Source: Thermoproteota archaeon
Lineage (GTDB): Archaea > Korarchaeota > Korarchaeia > Korarchaeales > Korarchaeaceae
NCBI GenBank assembly: GCA_027491395.1
Contig: JAOZFI010000039.1
Span: forward strand, 73,147 to 115,043
Direction of reading: 5' to 3'
DNA length: 41,897 nucleotides
In this document: positions 14,257 through 22,500 of the stretch, in pieces
How positions within the stretch are numbered: the stretch's first letter is position 1
How the letters are laid out: every line of letters starts with the position of its first letter
Translations under genes and position numbers: made by a program
The notes under the pieces: model-generated
What the model was told of the DNA's origin: nothing
Seen by the model: the letters and a program-made list of their open reading frames with translations, nothing else
Database searches by the model: none

Positions 14257-15636
14257 ATGGATACGAAGACATGGATCTTGGCTATCGTATTACTGATTGT
14301 GGGTCTACTGGTGGGATATTTTGCCGCAGGTCCAAGTCAGGTTAAGACTATCACCACCACTAAAATGGTGGAGAAGACCGTTACCGTCACGAAGACGGTG
14401 GCTGGCACTACTCCTCAGCCGACCCAGACCACCACTGCCCCTGCTAAGAAGGTTGAGGTCAAGGTCGGTATTCTGCTTCCCTTGTCGGGAGGTTCCGCTT
14501 TCTCTGGTCAGGAGGATCTGAGGGGAATCCAGCTGGCTGCTCTTCACATAAATCAGAGTAAGTATCCGAATATCAAATTCACCATGAAGCTGGTAATCGC
14601 AGATACTCAGACCAAGCAGGATGTGGCCGTTACGGAGCTGAGGAGGCTCGCTCAGGAGGGAGTGGTAGCGATAATAGGTGCTTATAACTCTGCAGTTACT
14701 TACCCGTCCGCTGCTGAGGCTGAGAGGATCGGGCTACCTTACGTCGTGCCCGAGTCTGTATCAGACAAGATCACTGCTCAGGGATGGAAGTACGTGTTCA
14801 GGACCTGCGCCAACGCTAGTAAGTATGCTTACGACACACTCTGGGCCATGGCCGACATCGCTAAGGCCAATGGCGTGGAGGTAAAGTCCGTGGCCCTCAT
14901 ATACGAGAACTCCGACTTCGGTGTCACAACCACGGAAGGACTGAAGAAGTATCTGAACAAATTCTTCCCGAACGCTAAGATCGTGCACGAGGAGAGCTAT
15001 CCGGCTGAGGAGATAACAAGCATGGACGACATGGTCGCTAAGCTCAAGGCCGAGAACCCTGACATAGTGTTCCACGTGGCCTATCTGAAGGACGCTGTCC
15101 TCTTCGTGCAAACCATGAAGAAGCTCAACTGGTACCCGAAGGCCTATGTGGGTGCCGGTGCTGGTGGACAAACTAGGGTAGAGTTCATAGAGCAGCTCGG
15201 AGCCGACGCCAACTACGCCTACACCCAGACCGAGTGGCAGCCCGACTTCCTGAACTCCAAGGCTCTCGCCAAGTGGGCTTGGATAAATGAGGACTTCAAG
15301 AAGCTCTATGGTAGGGACATGGTCGGCAGCTCCGCCCTAAACTACGTGGGCACCTACGTGCTCGCCGTGGCCATTCAGAAGGCTCTTGATTCGGGAGCTA
15401 ACCCGAGCGACATAAAGGCGTTTAGGAAGGCCGTGAGGGATGCCCTCGAGACAATTAAGATACCCGCTGGCGAGCTTCCGCTCATGCCTTGGGGTGTAGA
15501 TCTAACTGTACCCAACCACCAGAACCCCGAGGCCGCCGTGGCAATGGCCCAGATACTTGAAGGTAGGTTCAGAGTGGTCTGGCCAATAGAGTTCGCTCCA
15601 GTGAAGGCCGTGTTCCCAGCGCCCGGCTGGGGCTGA
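14257..15636 (+). CDS. livJ: branched-chain amino acid-type ABC transporter substrate-binding protein
   Basis: 459 residues. An N-terminal hydrophobic helix (6-24) is followed by a Thr/Pro-rich linker (about 30-67) typical of archaeal membrane-tethered binding proteins. The type I periplasmic-binding fold then begins with Val-Gly-Ile-Leu-Leu-Pro-Leu-Ser-Gly and contains Ile-Ile-Gly-Ala-Tyr-Asn-Ser. It belongs to the LivJ/LivK/AmiC group, which binds leucine/isoleucine/valine but also amides, urea or other small solutes. It heads the permease and ATPase genes. A polypyrimidine stretch after the stop may partly terminate transcription and raise its level over the permeases. Confidence 0.9.
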   Translation: MDTKTWILAIVLLIVGLLVGYFAAGPSQVKTITTTKMVEKTVTVTKTVAGTTPQPTQTTTAPAKKVEVKVGILLPLSGGSAFSGQEDLRGIQLAALHINQSKYPNIKFTMKLVIADTQTKQDVAVTELRRLAQEGVVAIIGAYNSAVTYPSAAEAERIGLPYVVPESVSDKITAQGWKYVFRTCANASKYAYDTLWAMADIAKANGVEVKSVALIYENSDFGVTTTEGLKKYLNKFFPNAKIVHEESYPAEEITSMDDMVAKLKAENPDIVFHVAYLKDAVLFVQTMKKLNWYPKAYVGAGAGGQTRVEFIEQLGADANYAYTQTEWQPDFLNSKALAKWAWINEDFKKLYGRDMVGSSALNYVGTYVLAVAIQKALDSGANPSDIKAFRKAVRDALETIKIPAGELPLMPWGVDLTVPNHQNPEAAVAMAQILEGRFRVVWPIEFAPVKAVFPAPGWG

Positions 15637-15670
15637 TTCCCATTTCTTCCCATTTTTCACTTCTTTCTCA

Positions 15671-15684
15671 GGAGGTGAACCTCC
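15671..15684 (+). promoter_or_regulatory. livH ribosome site inside a small hairpin
   Basis: GGAGGTGAACCTCC lies directly before the ATG at 15685. GGAGG pairs with CCTCC around a TGAA tetraloop, so the ribosome site is masked in the free mRNA. This may set permease level below that of the binding protein. Confidence 0.5.
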
Positions 15685-16575
15685 ATGGTGGAATTTAGCG
15701 CGTATACGCAGCTGTTGGTATCCTATGCCATACTAGGTGGTGTCTACGGGCTCACCGCTCTAGGGCTCTCACTGATCTGGGGCGTCATGAAGGCTGTAAA
15801 CTGGGCCCACGGTGATTTCCTCATGGTGGGTATGTACACAGCTTTCTGGACGGTCACCCTCTTCGGCATAGACCCCTATATCGCTGCCATAGTGGCATTC
15901 ATTCTTCTTGGCCTGTTAGGAATGGTAACCCATGTGATAGCTATTGAACCGGTCGTAGAGAAGCCCGGCGGCCATGAGGCTACCTTACTTACCACATTGG
16001 GCATTTCAGTTATACTGGAAAGCTTGGCTCTCATACTCTGGTCTCCTAGCCCTAGATCGTTCCAGAATGTCTATAAGAGCACCTACATAGAGGTATTCGG
16101 TATAAGGACGAGTGTGGCCGAGGCCATAGCTTTCGCAGTCTCCATAGTGGCAATAGTGGCTGTTGACCAGTTCCTAAAGAGGGTAAGGATAGGGAAAGCT
16201 ATAAGGGCCGTGTCTCAGAACCCCGTAGGGGCTAGAGTGGTGGGGATAGATGTTCCCAGAATAAGGCTTATGACCTTCGGTCTCGGTGTTGCCTTGGCTG
16301 GAATGGCAGGTGTGCTTGTGGCCACATTCTACCCGAACATAAGACCTCTGGCCGGATACGTGTGGGACATAGCCTCTTATGTCGTAGTGATATTCGCTGG
16401 ATTGGGTACGATATACGGAGTGATATTTGCAGGGATTATTATTGGAGTCACCGAAGGTCTCGGAACCATAGTGTTCTCAAATGCCTTCAGGCAAATACTG
16501 GTCTATGTGGTGTTCTTGACCGTTCTACTCCTGAGACCACAGGGACTCTTCGGAAAGGCCTTGAGGAGGGTTTAA
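15685..16575 (+). CDS. livH: branched-chain amino acid-type ABC permease LivH
   Basis: 296 residues with about eight membrane helices. The start (Tyr-Gly-Leu-Thr-Ala-Leu-Gly-Leu-Ser-Leu-Ile-Trp-Gly-Val-Met-Lys) and the Asn-Trp-Ala-His-Gly-Asp-Phe motif are typical of LivH. The Arg-Ala-Val-Ser-Gln-Asn-Pro region forms the cytoplasmic loop that contacts the ATPase, and the end has Leu-Arg-Pro-Gln-Gly-Leu-Phe-Gly. It forms the translocation channel with LivM. It lies 48 bp after livJ with a hairpin over its ribosome site, and one base before livM. Confidence 0.93.
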   Translation: MVEFSAYTQLLVSYAILGGVYGLTALGLSLIWGVMKAVNWAHGDFLMVGMYTAFWTVTLFGIDPYIAAIVAFILLGLLGMVTHVIAIEPVVEKPGGHEATLLTTLGISVILESLALILWSPSPRSFQNVYKSTYIEVFGIRTSVAEAIAFAVSIVAIVAVDQFLKRVRIGKAIRAVSQNPVGARVVGIDVPRIRLMTFGLGVALAGMAGVLVATFYPNIRPLAGYVWDIASYVVVIFAGLGTIYGVIFAGIIIGVTEGLGTIVFSNAFRQILVYVVFLTVLLLRPQGLFGKALRRV

Positions 16576-16576
16576 G

Positions 16577-17545
16577 ATGGAATTTAAGTTAGCATGGAAA
16601 TGGGTAGTGATAGCGATACTGCTGATCTTGGCTCTCATCTTCCCCCTGTTCGCTGATGAGTTCTTGGTATCCATCCTCATGCAAGCGTACCTCTGGGCAT
16701 TCTTGGCGATGAGCTGGGATGTTATCGGAGGATATGGAGGGCAGTTCTCGCTGGGGCATGCGGCTTTCATTGCTCTCGGAGCGTATACCTCCACGATCCT
16801 TCTAGAGAGTTACGGAGTATCTCCTTGGATAGGTATGTGGGCTGCTGGCTTGGTGGCCGGAGCTGCAGGTGCATTGGTGGGGGTAGCCTCTCTGAGGTTG
16901 AGGGGTCCCTTCTTCGCACTGGGTACGATAGCATTTGCCGAATTAGTCAAACTCCTCCTGCTATACTTCAAAGGCATAACGGGCGGTCCACTGGGAATCC
17001 TGATCACTAAGAGTGGCCCGGAATACATGTTGTTCGAAAGCCAAGCCCATTACTACTACCTGATGTTCGCGTTAATGATCGCCGGCCTTCTCTTCCTCAA
17101 GTGGTTTGAAGCTTCAAAATTCGGTATAGGTTTGGTCGCTATAAGGGAGGATGAGGAGGCGGCGGAGGGAGTCGGCATAAATGTTTACAGGACAAAGGTA
17201 ATAGGGGCGGCGATAAGTGCATTTCTCACTGGTATAGGAGGTACTATCTACGCCCAGTGGATTCACTTCATCAGGCCGGACATAATCGTGAAGCTCGAGT
17301 ATTCAACGCAGATAGCCGCAATAGACGTTGTCGGAGGGGCGGGAACGCCATACGGCGGATTAATAGGGGCCTTGATCTTGGTGCCTCTCTCCCTGTACTT
17401 GAACGCCATATTCGGAGGGATGATAGCAGGTCTCAGCCTGATACTCTATGGTGTCGTGCTGCTGGTCGTGGTGGTCATGGTACCCGGAGGAATCTATGGA
17501 CTTGTCAGGAGGAAGTGGTTAAGTCGCAAAAAGGGAGGTGAGTGA
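16577..17545 (+). CDS. livM: branched-chain amino acid-type ABC permease LivM
   Basis: 322 residues with eight to nine membrane helices. Family motifs are Ser-Trp-Asp-Val-Ile-Gly-Gly-Tyr-Gly-Gly-Gln-Phe-Ser-Leu-Gly-His-Ala near residue 45 and Ala-Ile-Arg-Glu-Asp-Glu-Glu-Ala-Ala in the ATPase-coupling loop. AGGAGGG lies eight bases before the ATG. It overlaps or abuts livG and partners with LivH. Confidence 0.93.
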   Translation: MEFKLAWKWVVIAILLILALIFPLFADEFLVSILMQAYLWAFLAMSWDVIGGYGGQFSLGHAAFIALGAYTSTILLESYGVSPWIGMWAAGLVAGAAGALVGVASLRLRGPFFALGTIAFAELVKLLLLYFKGITGGPLGILITKSGPEYMLFESQAHYYYLMFALMIAGLLFLKWFEASKFGIGLVAIREDEEAAEGVGINVYRTKVIGAAISAFLTGIGGTIYAQWIHFIRPDIIVKLEYSTQIAAIDVVGGAGTPYGGLIGALILVPLSLYLNAIFGGMIAGLSLILYGVVLLVVVVMVPGGIYGLVRRKWLSRKKGGE

Positions 17546-17546
17546 T

Positions 17547-18272
17547 GTGCTTGAGGTAAAGGATGTGGTGAAGAGGTTCGGCGGCCTGGTGGCCCTCAAC
17601 AAAGTGAGTCTTACTTTGAAGGAGAACGAGCTCCTCGGACTGATAGGACCGAACGGATCTGGAAAGACCACGCTATTCAATGTGATAACGGGGTACTATA
17701 GACCTGAGGAGGGTAAGGTATTCTACAGAGGAGAGGAGATTACGGGACTCAGACCTCACCTAATAGTCAAGAAGGGCATAGCTAGGACTTTTCAGATACC
17801 GAAGCCATTCGGCAGGCTCACAGTCTTGGAGAATGTCATGTCAGCGGCAATGTATGGTAGAAAGGCTGCATCTAGAAGTGAGGCTAGGGAGATAGCCATG
17901 GACTGGCTCGAGTACGTTAGGCTAAAGGACAAGGCTGATGTGGAGGCCAAGGCCCTCAACATAGTGGAGAGGAAGCTGATGGAGCTGGCGAGAGCATTGT
18001 CGACAGGCCCAGACCTCCTGCTGCTTGATGAGCTTGTGGCTGGACTCAACCCCTCCGAGATGATGGAAGTAGTGAAGCTTGTCAGGAAGCTGGTGGATGA
18101 GAGGGGGCTCACAATAATAATGGTAGAGCATGTGATGAAAGCGGTGATGAGCATCTCGGACAGGGTTTTCGTCCTTCACAGGGGTGCGAAACTGGCAGAG
18201 GGTAGACCCCAGGAGGTCTCAAGGGATCCGAAGGTGATCGAGGCTTACTTGGGAGAACCGATCCAAGTGTGA
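17547..18272 (+). CDS. livG: ABC transporter ATP-binding protein LivG
   Basis: 241 residues from the GTG at 17547, eight bases after GGAGG and one base after the livM stop. A GTG at 17538 would lie on the ribosome site and give three extra residues. Walker A is Gly-Pro-Asn-Gly-Ser-Gly-Lys-Thr-Thr. Unusually, the C-signature is not the canonical LSGGQ but reads Leu-Asn-Ile-Val-Glu-Arg-Lys-Leu-Met-Glu-Leu-Ala-Arg-Ala-Leu, where LivG normally has Leu-Ser-Tyr-Gly-x-Gln-Arg. Walker B is Leu-Leu-Leu-Asp-Glu, and the H-loop is Val-Glu-His. It powers the importer with LivF. Confidence 0.92.
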   Translation: MLEVKDVVKRFGGLVALNKVSLTLKENELLGLIGPNGSGKTTLFNVITGYYRPEEGKVFYRGEEITGLRPHLIVKKGIARTFQIPKPFGRLTVLENVMSAAMYGRKAASRSEAREIAMDWLEYVRLKDKADVEAKALNIVERKLMELARALSTGPDLLLLDELVAGLNPSEMMEVVKLVRKLVDERGLTIIMVEHVMKAVMSISDRVFVLHRGAKLAEGRPQEVSRDPKVIEAYLGEPIQV

Positions 18273-18283
18273 GGTGATTTTGT

Positions 18284-18991
18284 ATGCTCCTCGAACTCCA
18301 GAAGATAAACGCTGGATATGGTGACCTCCAAGTTCTCTGGGATGTTAACCTCTCCGTGGACAAGGGAGAGATAGTGAGTCTGCTGGGGAGCAACGGTGCC
18401 GGGAAGACCACCACATTAAGGGTGATCTCAGGTCTACTGAAGCCCTTCAGTGGTAAGGTGGCGTTTAACGGTCGGGACATTACCAAGCTGCCCAGCAACA
18501 AGAGGGTGGAGATAGGTCTAGCTCTGGTGCCCGAAGGCAGGCAGCTCTTCCCTGAGATGACCGTCTTGGACAACTTGGAGATGGGCGCATACACTAAGAG
18601 GGCTAGGGACAAGTTCCACGAGACGCTCGAGTGGGTGTTCTCCCTCTTCCCCAAATTGAAGGAGAGGAGAGCCCAGCTGGCAGGAACGATGAGCGGAGGA
18701 GAGCAACAGATGCTCGCGATAGCTAGAGGACTGATGAGCAGACCAGAGGTCCTCATGATGGATGAGCCCTCCATGGGACTCGCGCCTAAGCTTGTCCTAG
18801 AGATATTCGGGACGATAAAGAAACTCAGAGAGGAGGGGGTGACCATCCTCCTAGTGGAGCAGAACGCCAAGGCTGCCTTAGATGTGTCTGATAGAGCCTA
18901 CATCTTGGAGACCGGGAGGATAGTGCTCCATGGACCGGCGCAGGAGCTCCTCGGAATGGACGAGGTGAGAAAAGCTTACTTGGGAATTTAA
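18284..18991 (+). CDS. livF: ABC transporter ATP-binding protein LivF
   Basis: 235 residues, ATG six bases after GAGGTGA. Walker A is Gly-Ser-Asn-Gly-Ala-Gly-Lys-Thr-Thr-Thr. The LivF-specific Val-Pro-Glu-Gly-Arg-Gln-Leu-Phe-Pro-x-Met-Thr-Val segment is present, followed by the signature Met-Ser-Gly-Gly-Glu-Gln-Gln. Walker B is Val-Leu-Met-Met-Asp-Glu-Pro-Ser, and the switch region Leu-Val-Glu-Gln-Asn replaces the His loop, as is normal for LivF. It is the last gene of the transporter operon; a T-rich stretch follows at 19004-19013. Confidence 0.94.
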   Translation: MLLELQKINAGYGDLQVLWDVNLSVDKGEIVSLLGSNGAGKTTTLRVISGLLKPFSGKVAFNGRDITKLPSNKRVEIGLALVPEGRQLFPEMTVLDNLEMGAYTKRARDKFHETLEWVFSLFPKLKERRAQLAGTMSGGEQQMLAIARGLMSRPEVLMMDEPSMGLAPKLVLEIFGTIKKLREEGVTILLVEQNAKAALDVSDRAYILETGRIVLHGPAQELLGMDEVRKAYLGI

Positions 18992-19092
18992 GGGTTCCCC
19001 TCCCCCTTTTTCGGTAAGAACTCTCCAGCATTCGACTGAGAATCAAGCTTCAGACAGATAGCTTATAATCCCCCGCTGCCTAGTCTAACCGT

Positions 19093-19403
19093 ATGCTGAC
19101 CCTCAAGCCACGCAGTCCTGAGATGGCGAGGGCCCTAGTGAACTTCGCTCAGGGAGTTCAGAAGTCCTTCGGGGACAGGCTGGTTGCCCTCTACATAGCA
19201 GGCACCCGTCCATAGAGGTCGACGGATACAACGCTTTGGTCGTCTTGAAGGAGGTCAGGCCCGGTGATCAGGAGCTGGCCATCAAGCTAGCAATAGAGTC
19301 GTGCAGGGAGCTGGATCCCGAGGATCAGATAGCTCCCTTGGTTGTGGGGGAGGATGAACTTGAGAAGGTCGAGATCCCCTCAGAGTTTCGCAGAAAAGTC
19401 TAG
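19093..19403 (+). pseudogene. degenerate MNT-type nucleotidyltransferase
   Basis: From ATG 19093 the frame gives an N-terminal helix and Leu-Tyr-Ile-Ala-Gly-Thr-Arg before a TAG at 19213. Reading on in another frame from about 19209 gives a further 64 codons ending Glu-Phe-Arg-Arg-Lys-Val and TAG at 19401. Together they resemble a minimal nucleotidyltransferase (Gly-Ser-x10-Asp-x-Asp-Leu-Leu-Val-Val), but the metal-binding Asp-x-Asp position reads Gly-Tyr-Asn. So there is both a one-base frame disruption and loss of catalytic residues. It is followed by a HEPN-like frame, as in HEPN-MNT toxin-antitoxin pairs. Confidence 0.55.
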
Positions 19404-19715
19404 GCTGCTATTACATCAGGCCGAGCTGGATCTCTTCCACGGTTGCTTTGAGAAATCCGCAAGCGCTTCCTACTTTGCGGTAGAGAACGCTCTCAACGCA
19501 CTTTCCCTAGAGAGACAGGGGAACCTCCCCAAGGGATACAGGAGCAGCTGGCGCTCATGGGCAGGTGGTTTCCTGAGGAAGCCACAGAGTTCGATCGGAT
19601 GCATAGGGTACGTGTGAAGGCGGATCACTGGGACGATCTCATCCCTGAGGAGGATGCTAGGAAGCAGCTAGAAAGTGCCAAGAGGCTAGTGGAGAAGTTA
19701 CTCTCCCCGCTCTGA
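19357..19715 (+). pseudogene. broken HEPN-domain protein
   Basis: The frame from ATG 19357 (or 19342) encodes a HEPN helix pair: Glu-Lys-Ser-Arg-Leu-Leu-Leu-His-Gln-Ala-Glu-Leu-Asp-Leu and Ser-Ala-Ser-Tyr-Phe-Ala-Val-Glu-Asn-Ala-Leu-Asn-Ala-Leu. At about 19533 the reading has to slip to another frame. It then continues with a charged helical end (Asp-Ala-Arg-Lys-Gln-Leu-Glu-Ser-Ala-Lys-Arg-Leu-Val-Glu-Lys-Leu) and stops at the TGA at 19713. The unslipped frame ends in unrelated sequence at 19617. It overlaps the nucleotidyltransferase remnant by about 47 bp, the usual arrangement of such pairs. Confidence 0.55.
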
Positions 19716-19757
19716 GTAGGCAGATCTGGAACCCTATTTTGACTCTGACCTTCACCT

Positions 19758-20771
19758 TCACATACGTTCCAGCACGGCCTCAGCGACCTCGAAGGTTGTG
19801 GCATTCCCCCCGAGATCGGGGGTCAGCACACCATCCTTAACGGCCCTCTCCACCGCTTCGCGCATCTTCCTCCCTATATCATCGAGCCTTCCTTCCCTAT
19901 ACTTGATTCCCAACCATTCGAGCATCATGGAGGCCGCCAATATCGTTCCTAGGGGATTGGCTATTCCCCTTCCAGCTATGTCCTCCGCGGTCCCATGGAT
20001 GGGTTCGAAGGCGGCATACTCATCTCCTATTTGCGCCGAGCCGCAGAGTCCCAAGCTGCCGATCACCCCGGCGGCCACGTCCGAGAGTATATCCCCATAT
20101 AAATTGGGGAGGAGCATCACGTCGAAGGGACGATCGACCTTCACGAGCCTGTAGGCAGCGGCATCCACTATGTAATCATCCGCTTCAACGCTGGGATGTT
20201 TGGAGGCCACGTGATAGAACTCCTCGAGGAAGAGGCCGTCGCTAACCTTCAAGACGTTTTTCTTGTGGATGGCCGTGACCTTGGCCCTGCCCTCCCTCTC
20301 AGCGAGTCGGAAGGCGAACTCCGCTATCCTCCTGGCGCCTCTTCGAGTTATCACCCTCCTGGTAACAGCCACATCCCCCCGGAGCTCCTCCTCACCTGAG
20401 TACAAACCTTCTACGTTCTCTCTTACCATCACAAGATCCATGCGCCTGAGGGATATGCCATCATAACTCTTGAAGGGTCGTATGTTTGCGTATAGATCGA
20501 ACTCCCTCCTGATTCTCAGGTTAACGCTCGGATAGCTCCTCCCCTTGGTGGGGGTGGCAATCGGGCCCTTGAGAAGGGCGTCACTCTCCCTCAACTTATC
20601 CATCCCGCCCTCCTCCATTGGCAGCCCGGTCTCATTGAAGTAGGCCTTGCCGGCCCTTACCTCCACGAACTCCGCATCCACGACCCTTTCCAGTAGGGAG
20701 AGAGTGGCGTCAATGACCTCGGGTCCCACGCCGTCGCCCCTTATCACCGCTATCCTGGGCCTCAAGCCCAT
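19758..20771 (-). CDS. NAD-type isocitrate (or homoisocitrate/isopropylmalate) dehydrogenase
   Basis: 337 residues from the ATG at 20771, which overlaps the preceding TGA; a GTG at 20774 adds one residue. It is a beta-decarboxylating dehydrogenase. In the numbering of the longer form, Ser83-x-Asn85-x3-Arg89 and Arg99 occupy the positions that hold isocitrate's gamma-carboxylate (Ser113/Asn115/Arg119 in E. coli). LeuB has hydrophobic residues there. The cofactor loop His-Gly-Thr-Ala-Glu-Asp265-Ile266 has the Asp/Ile of NAD enzymes. It oxidises (2R,3S)-isocitrate to 2-oxoglutarate if this reading is right. It is last in an operon with a hydro-lyase pair and a citrate-synthase-like enzyme. Confidence 0.85.
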   Translation of the reverse strand: MGLRPRIAVIRGDGVGPEVIDATLSLLERVVDAEFVEVRAGKAYFNETGLPMEEGGMDKLRESDALLKGPIATPTKGRSYPSVNLRIRREFDLYANIRPFKSYDGISLRRMDLVMVRENVEGLYSGEEELRGDVAVTRRVITRRGARRIAEFAFRLAEREGRAKVTAIHKKNVLKVSDGLFLEEFYHVASKHPSVEADDYIVDAAAYRLVKVDRPFDVMLLPNLYGDILSDVAAGVIGSLGLCGSAQIGDEYAAFEPIHGTAEDIAGRGIANPLGTILAASMMLEWLGIKYREGRLDDIGRKMREAVERAVKDGVLTPDLGGNATTFEVAEAVLERM

Positions 20772-21268
20772 CACTCCCAGGGCAGTTTCCCGTGCCTCTT
20801 GTAGTAGGACTCTATTCCTCCCTCCTCGAGCAGCGACATTATCATCGGTGGGAACGGCTTGAAGTTCGCCTCCGTTCCCTTGGAGAGGTCCCTGACGGTG
20901 CCCTCTCGTAAGTCGACTTCCATCTCGTCACCATCCTCTGCCTCTACCCTCGCCTCCACTACGGGAAGGCCCACGTTTATCGCGTTCCTGTAGAAGATCC
21001 TCGCGAAGCTCTCGGCCACGACAGCACCAACTCCCACGAGCTTGAGGAGTCTAGCGGCATGCTCCCTACTCGATCCGTATCCGAAATTCCTTCCGGCCAC
21101 TATAATGTCATTGGGCCTGACCCTCTCGCTGAACCCGGGTATGAGATCATTGAACACGTACTGCCTCATCTCCTCTAGGGTCCTGACCTTGTACTTGAGC
21201 CTGCCCGGGATTATGTGATCCGTGGTAACGTGATCCCCCAATCTCCAAGCCCTGCCCCTGATCCTCAT
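20771..21268 (-). CDS. aconitase/homoaconitase-type hydro-lyase small subunit (LeuD-like)
   Basis: 165 residues from the ATG at 21268, which overlaps the large-subunit TGA (ATGA). A longer frame to 21454 lies inside the large-subunit gene and is discarded. The swivel domain shows Asp-His-Val-Thr-Thr-Asp-His-Ile-Ile-Pro-Gly-Arg, then Arg-Asn-Phe-Gly-Tyr-Gly-Ser-Ser-Arg-Glu-His-Ala-Ala. The Thr-Asp-His-Ile form resembles aconitases, where LeuD usually has Thr-Asp-x-Ile-Ile-Pro. The specificity loop after Gly-Arg (Leu-Lys-Tyr-Lys) differs from the usual YLRT of homoaconitase and YLVY/M of isopropylmalate isomerase. Partner of the large subunit just upstream. Confidence 0.88.
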   Translation of the reverse strand: MRIRGRAWRLGDHVTTDHIIPGRLKYKVRTLEEMRQYVFNDLIPGFSERVRPNDIIVAGRNFGYGSSREHAARLLKLVGVGAVVAESFARIFYRNAINVGLPVVEARVEAEDGDEMEVDLREGTVRDLSKGTEANFKPFPPMIMSLLEEGGIESYYKRHGKLPWE

Positions 21269-22500
21269 GATAGCAACCTCCTCGGATCGGTAAGCTGTCC
21301 CCTCACAGCGGTCGCTGCTGCCGTCACCGGGGAAGCTAGGTATATCTGGCTGGACGGGTGACCCATCCTTCCCGGGAAGTTCCTGGTGGAGGTAGAAACC
21401 ACCACCTCCTCCGGACCGAGCACTCCCATGTGGGCTCCTATGCACGGTCCACATGTGGGGGGACCTATCACGCAGCCAGCCTCCGTCAACTCAGCAAGGA
21501 TGCCCGACTCTATTAGGGTCATGTACACCTCCTTAGACGCCGGGGCCGCGATGCACCTCACCCCCTTCTTGACCCTGTTCCCCCTGAGCACCCTGGCCGC
21601 CTGCAGGAAGTCCTCGAATCTCCCTCCTGAGCAGCTGCCGATGAACACCTCGTTGACATCCACTCCCTCCATCTCCTCTACGGGCCTAACATTATCCAAA
21701 TTTCCGGGGAGCGCCACATTCGGCTGGATTTCCCGGGCATTGAATACGATCTCATCCCTGTAGTCAGCATGGGGATCCGGCTGGAGGGGCTCCGCCTCGA
21801 CACCCCTCTCCCTCAACCATCTGAGGGTCACACCGTCAGCTGGCACCAGCCCTACCTTGGCCCCCATCTCGACGCTCATGTTAGAGAGCACCGCCCTTGA
21901 ATCCACGCTCATCTCCTCCACTACCGATCCTAGAAACTCCACTGCCTTGTAATTCGCTCCATCGCTTCCCAATCTCCCTATTATCTCGAGAATTACGTCC
22001 TTCGCCATGACACCATCCTCCAGTTTCCCCTCTACAGTGATCGCCATCGTCTCGGGAACCCTCAACCAGATCCTCCCTCTAGCCATGGCTATCGCCGCGT
22101 CAGTGCTCCCCACTCCTGTGGCGAAGGCCCCGTAGGCTCCTAAGGTCACTGTGTGGCTGTCGGCCCCTAGAACCACCATCCCAGGCCTGACTAACCCAGC
22201 CTCGGGGATGACTTGGTGGCTTATCCCGTTCCCCACATCGAATATCTTGATACCGTGCCTTGAAGCGAAGGCCCTCATCTGAATGTGCAGCGCCGCCGCC
22301 TCGGCATGCGGAGCTGGAGCCGCGTGATCTATGGTGAACACCACGTTCCCCGATACAGAATCAAATCCTAGGCCCTCGAGCACGTCTATGGCGAGGGGCG
22401 CGGTGCCGTCGTGGGCGTACACCAGATCCACATTAACTACCACGTGCTCGCCAGCCTCCACATCCCTCCCCAGCTTCGAGGAGAGTATCTTCTCGGTCAT
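21265..22500 (-). CDS. aconitase/homoaconitase-type hydro-lyase large subunit (LeuC-like)
   Basis: 411 residues from the ATG at 22500, overlapping the preceding TGA. The [4Fe-4S] ligands are the Cys in Gly-Ser-Cys-Ser-Gly-Gly and the pair in Cys-Gly-Pro-Cys (within Pro-Pro-Thr-Cys-Gly-Pro-Cys-Ile-Gly). Gly-Ala-Asp-Ser-His-Thr-Val-Thr-x-Gly and Asp-His are also as in the family. Split LeuC/HacA-type enzymes serve in leucine, lysine or citrate pathways. Here the neighbours (citrate-synthase-like enzyme and isocitrate-type dehydrogenase) favour citrate to isocitrate. It forms the active enzyme with the small subunit. Confidence 0.9.
   Translation of the reverse strand: MTEKILSSKLGRDVEAGEHVVVNVDLVYAHDGTAPLAIDVLEGLGFDSVSGNVVFTIDHAAPAPHAEAAALHIQMRAFASRHGIKIFDVGNGISHQVIPEAGLVRPGMVVLGADSHTVTLGAYGAFATGVGSTDAAIAMARGRIWLRVPETMAITVEGKLEDGVMAKDVILEIIGRLGSDGANYKAVEFLGSVVEEMSVDSRAVLSNMSVEMGAKVGLVPADGVTLRWLRERGVEAEPLQPDPHADYRDEIVFNAREIQPNVALPGNLDNVRPVEEMEGVDVNEVFIGSCSGGRFEDFLQAARVLRGNRVKKGVRCIAAPASKEVYMTLIESGILAELTEAGCVIGPPTCGPCIGAHMGVLGPEEVVVSTSTRNFPGRMGHPSSQIYLASPVTAAATAVRGQLTDPRRLLS

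Noticed and set aside
21268-21454. 62-residue N-terminal extension of the hydro-lyase small subunit
   Set aside because: It lies entirely within the large-subunit gene in another frame; the ATG at 21268 has the ATGA coupling and the family's N-terminus.
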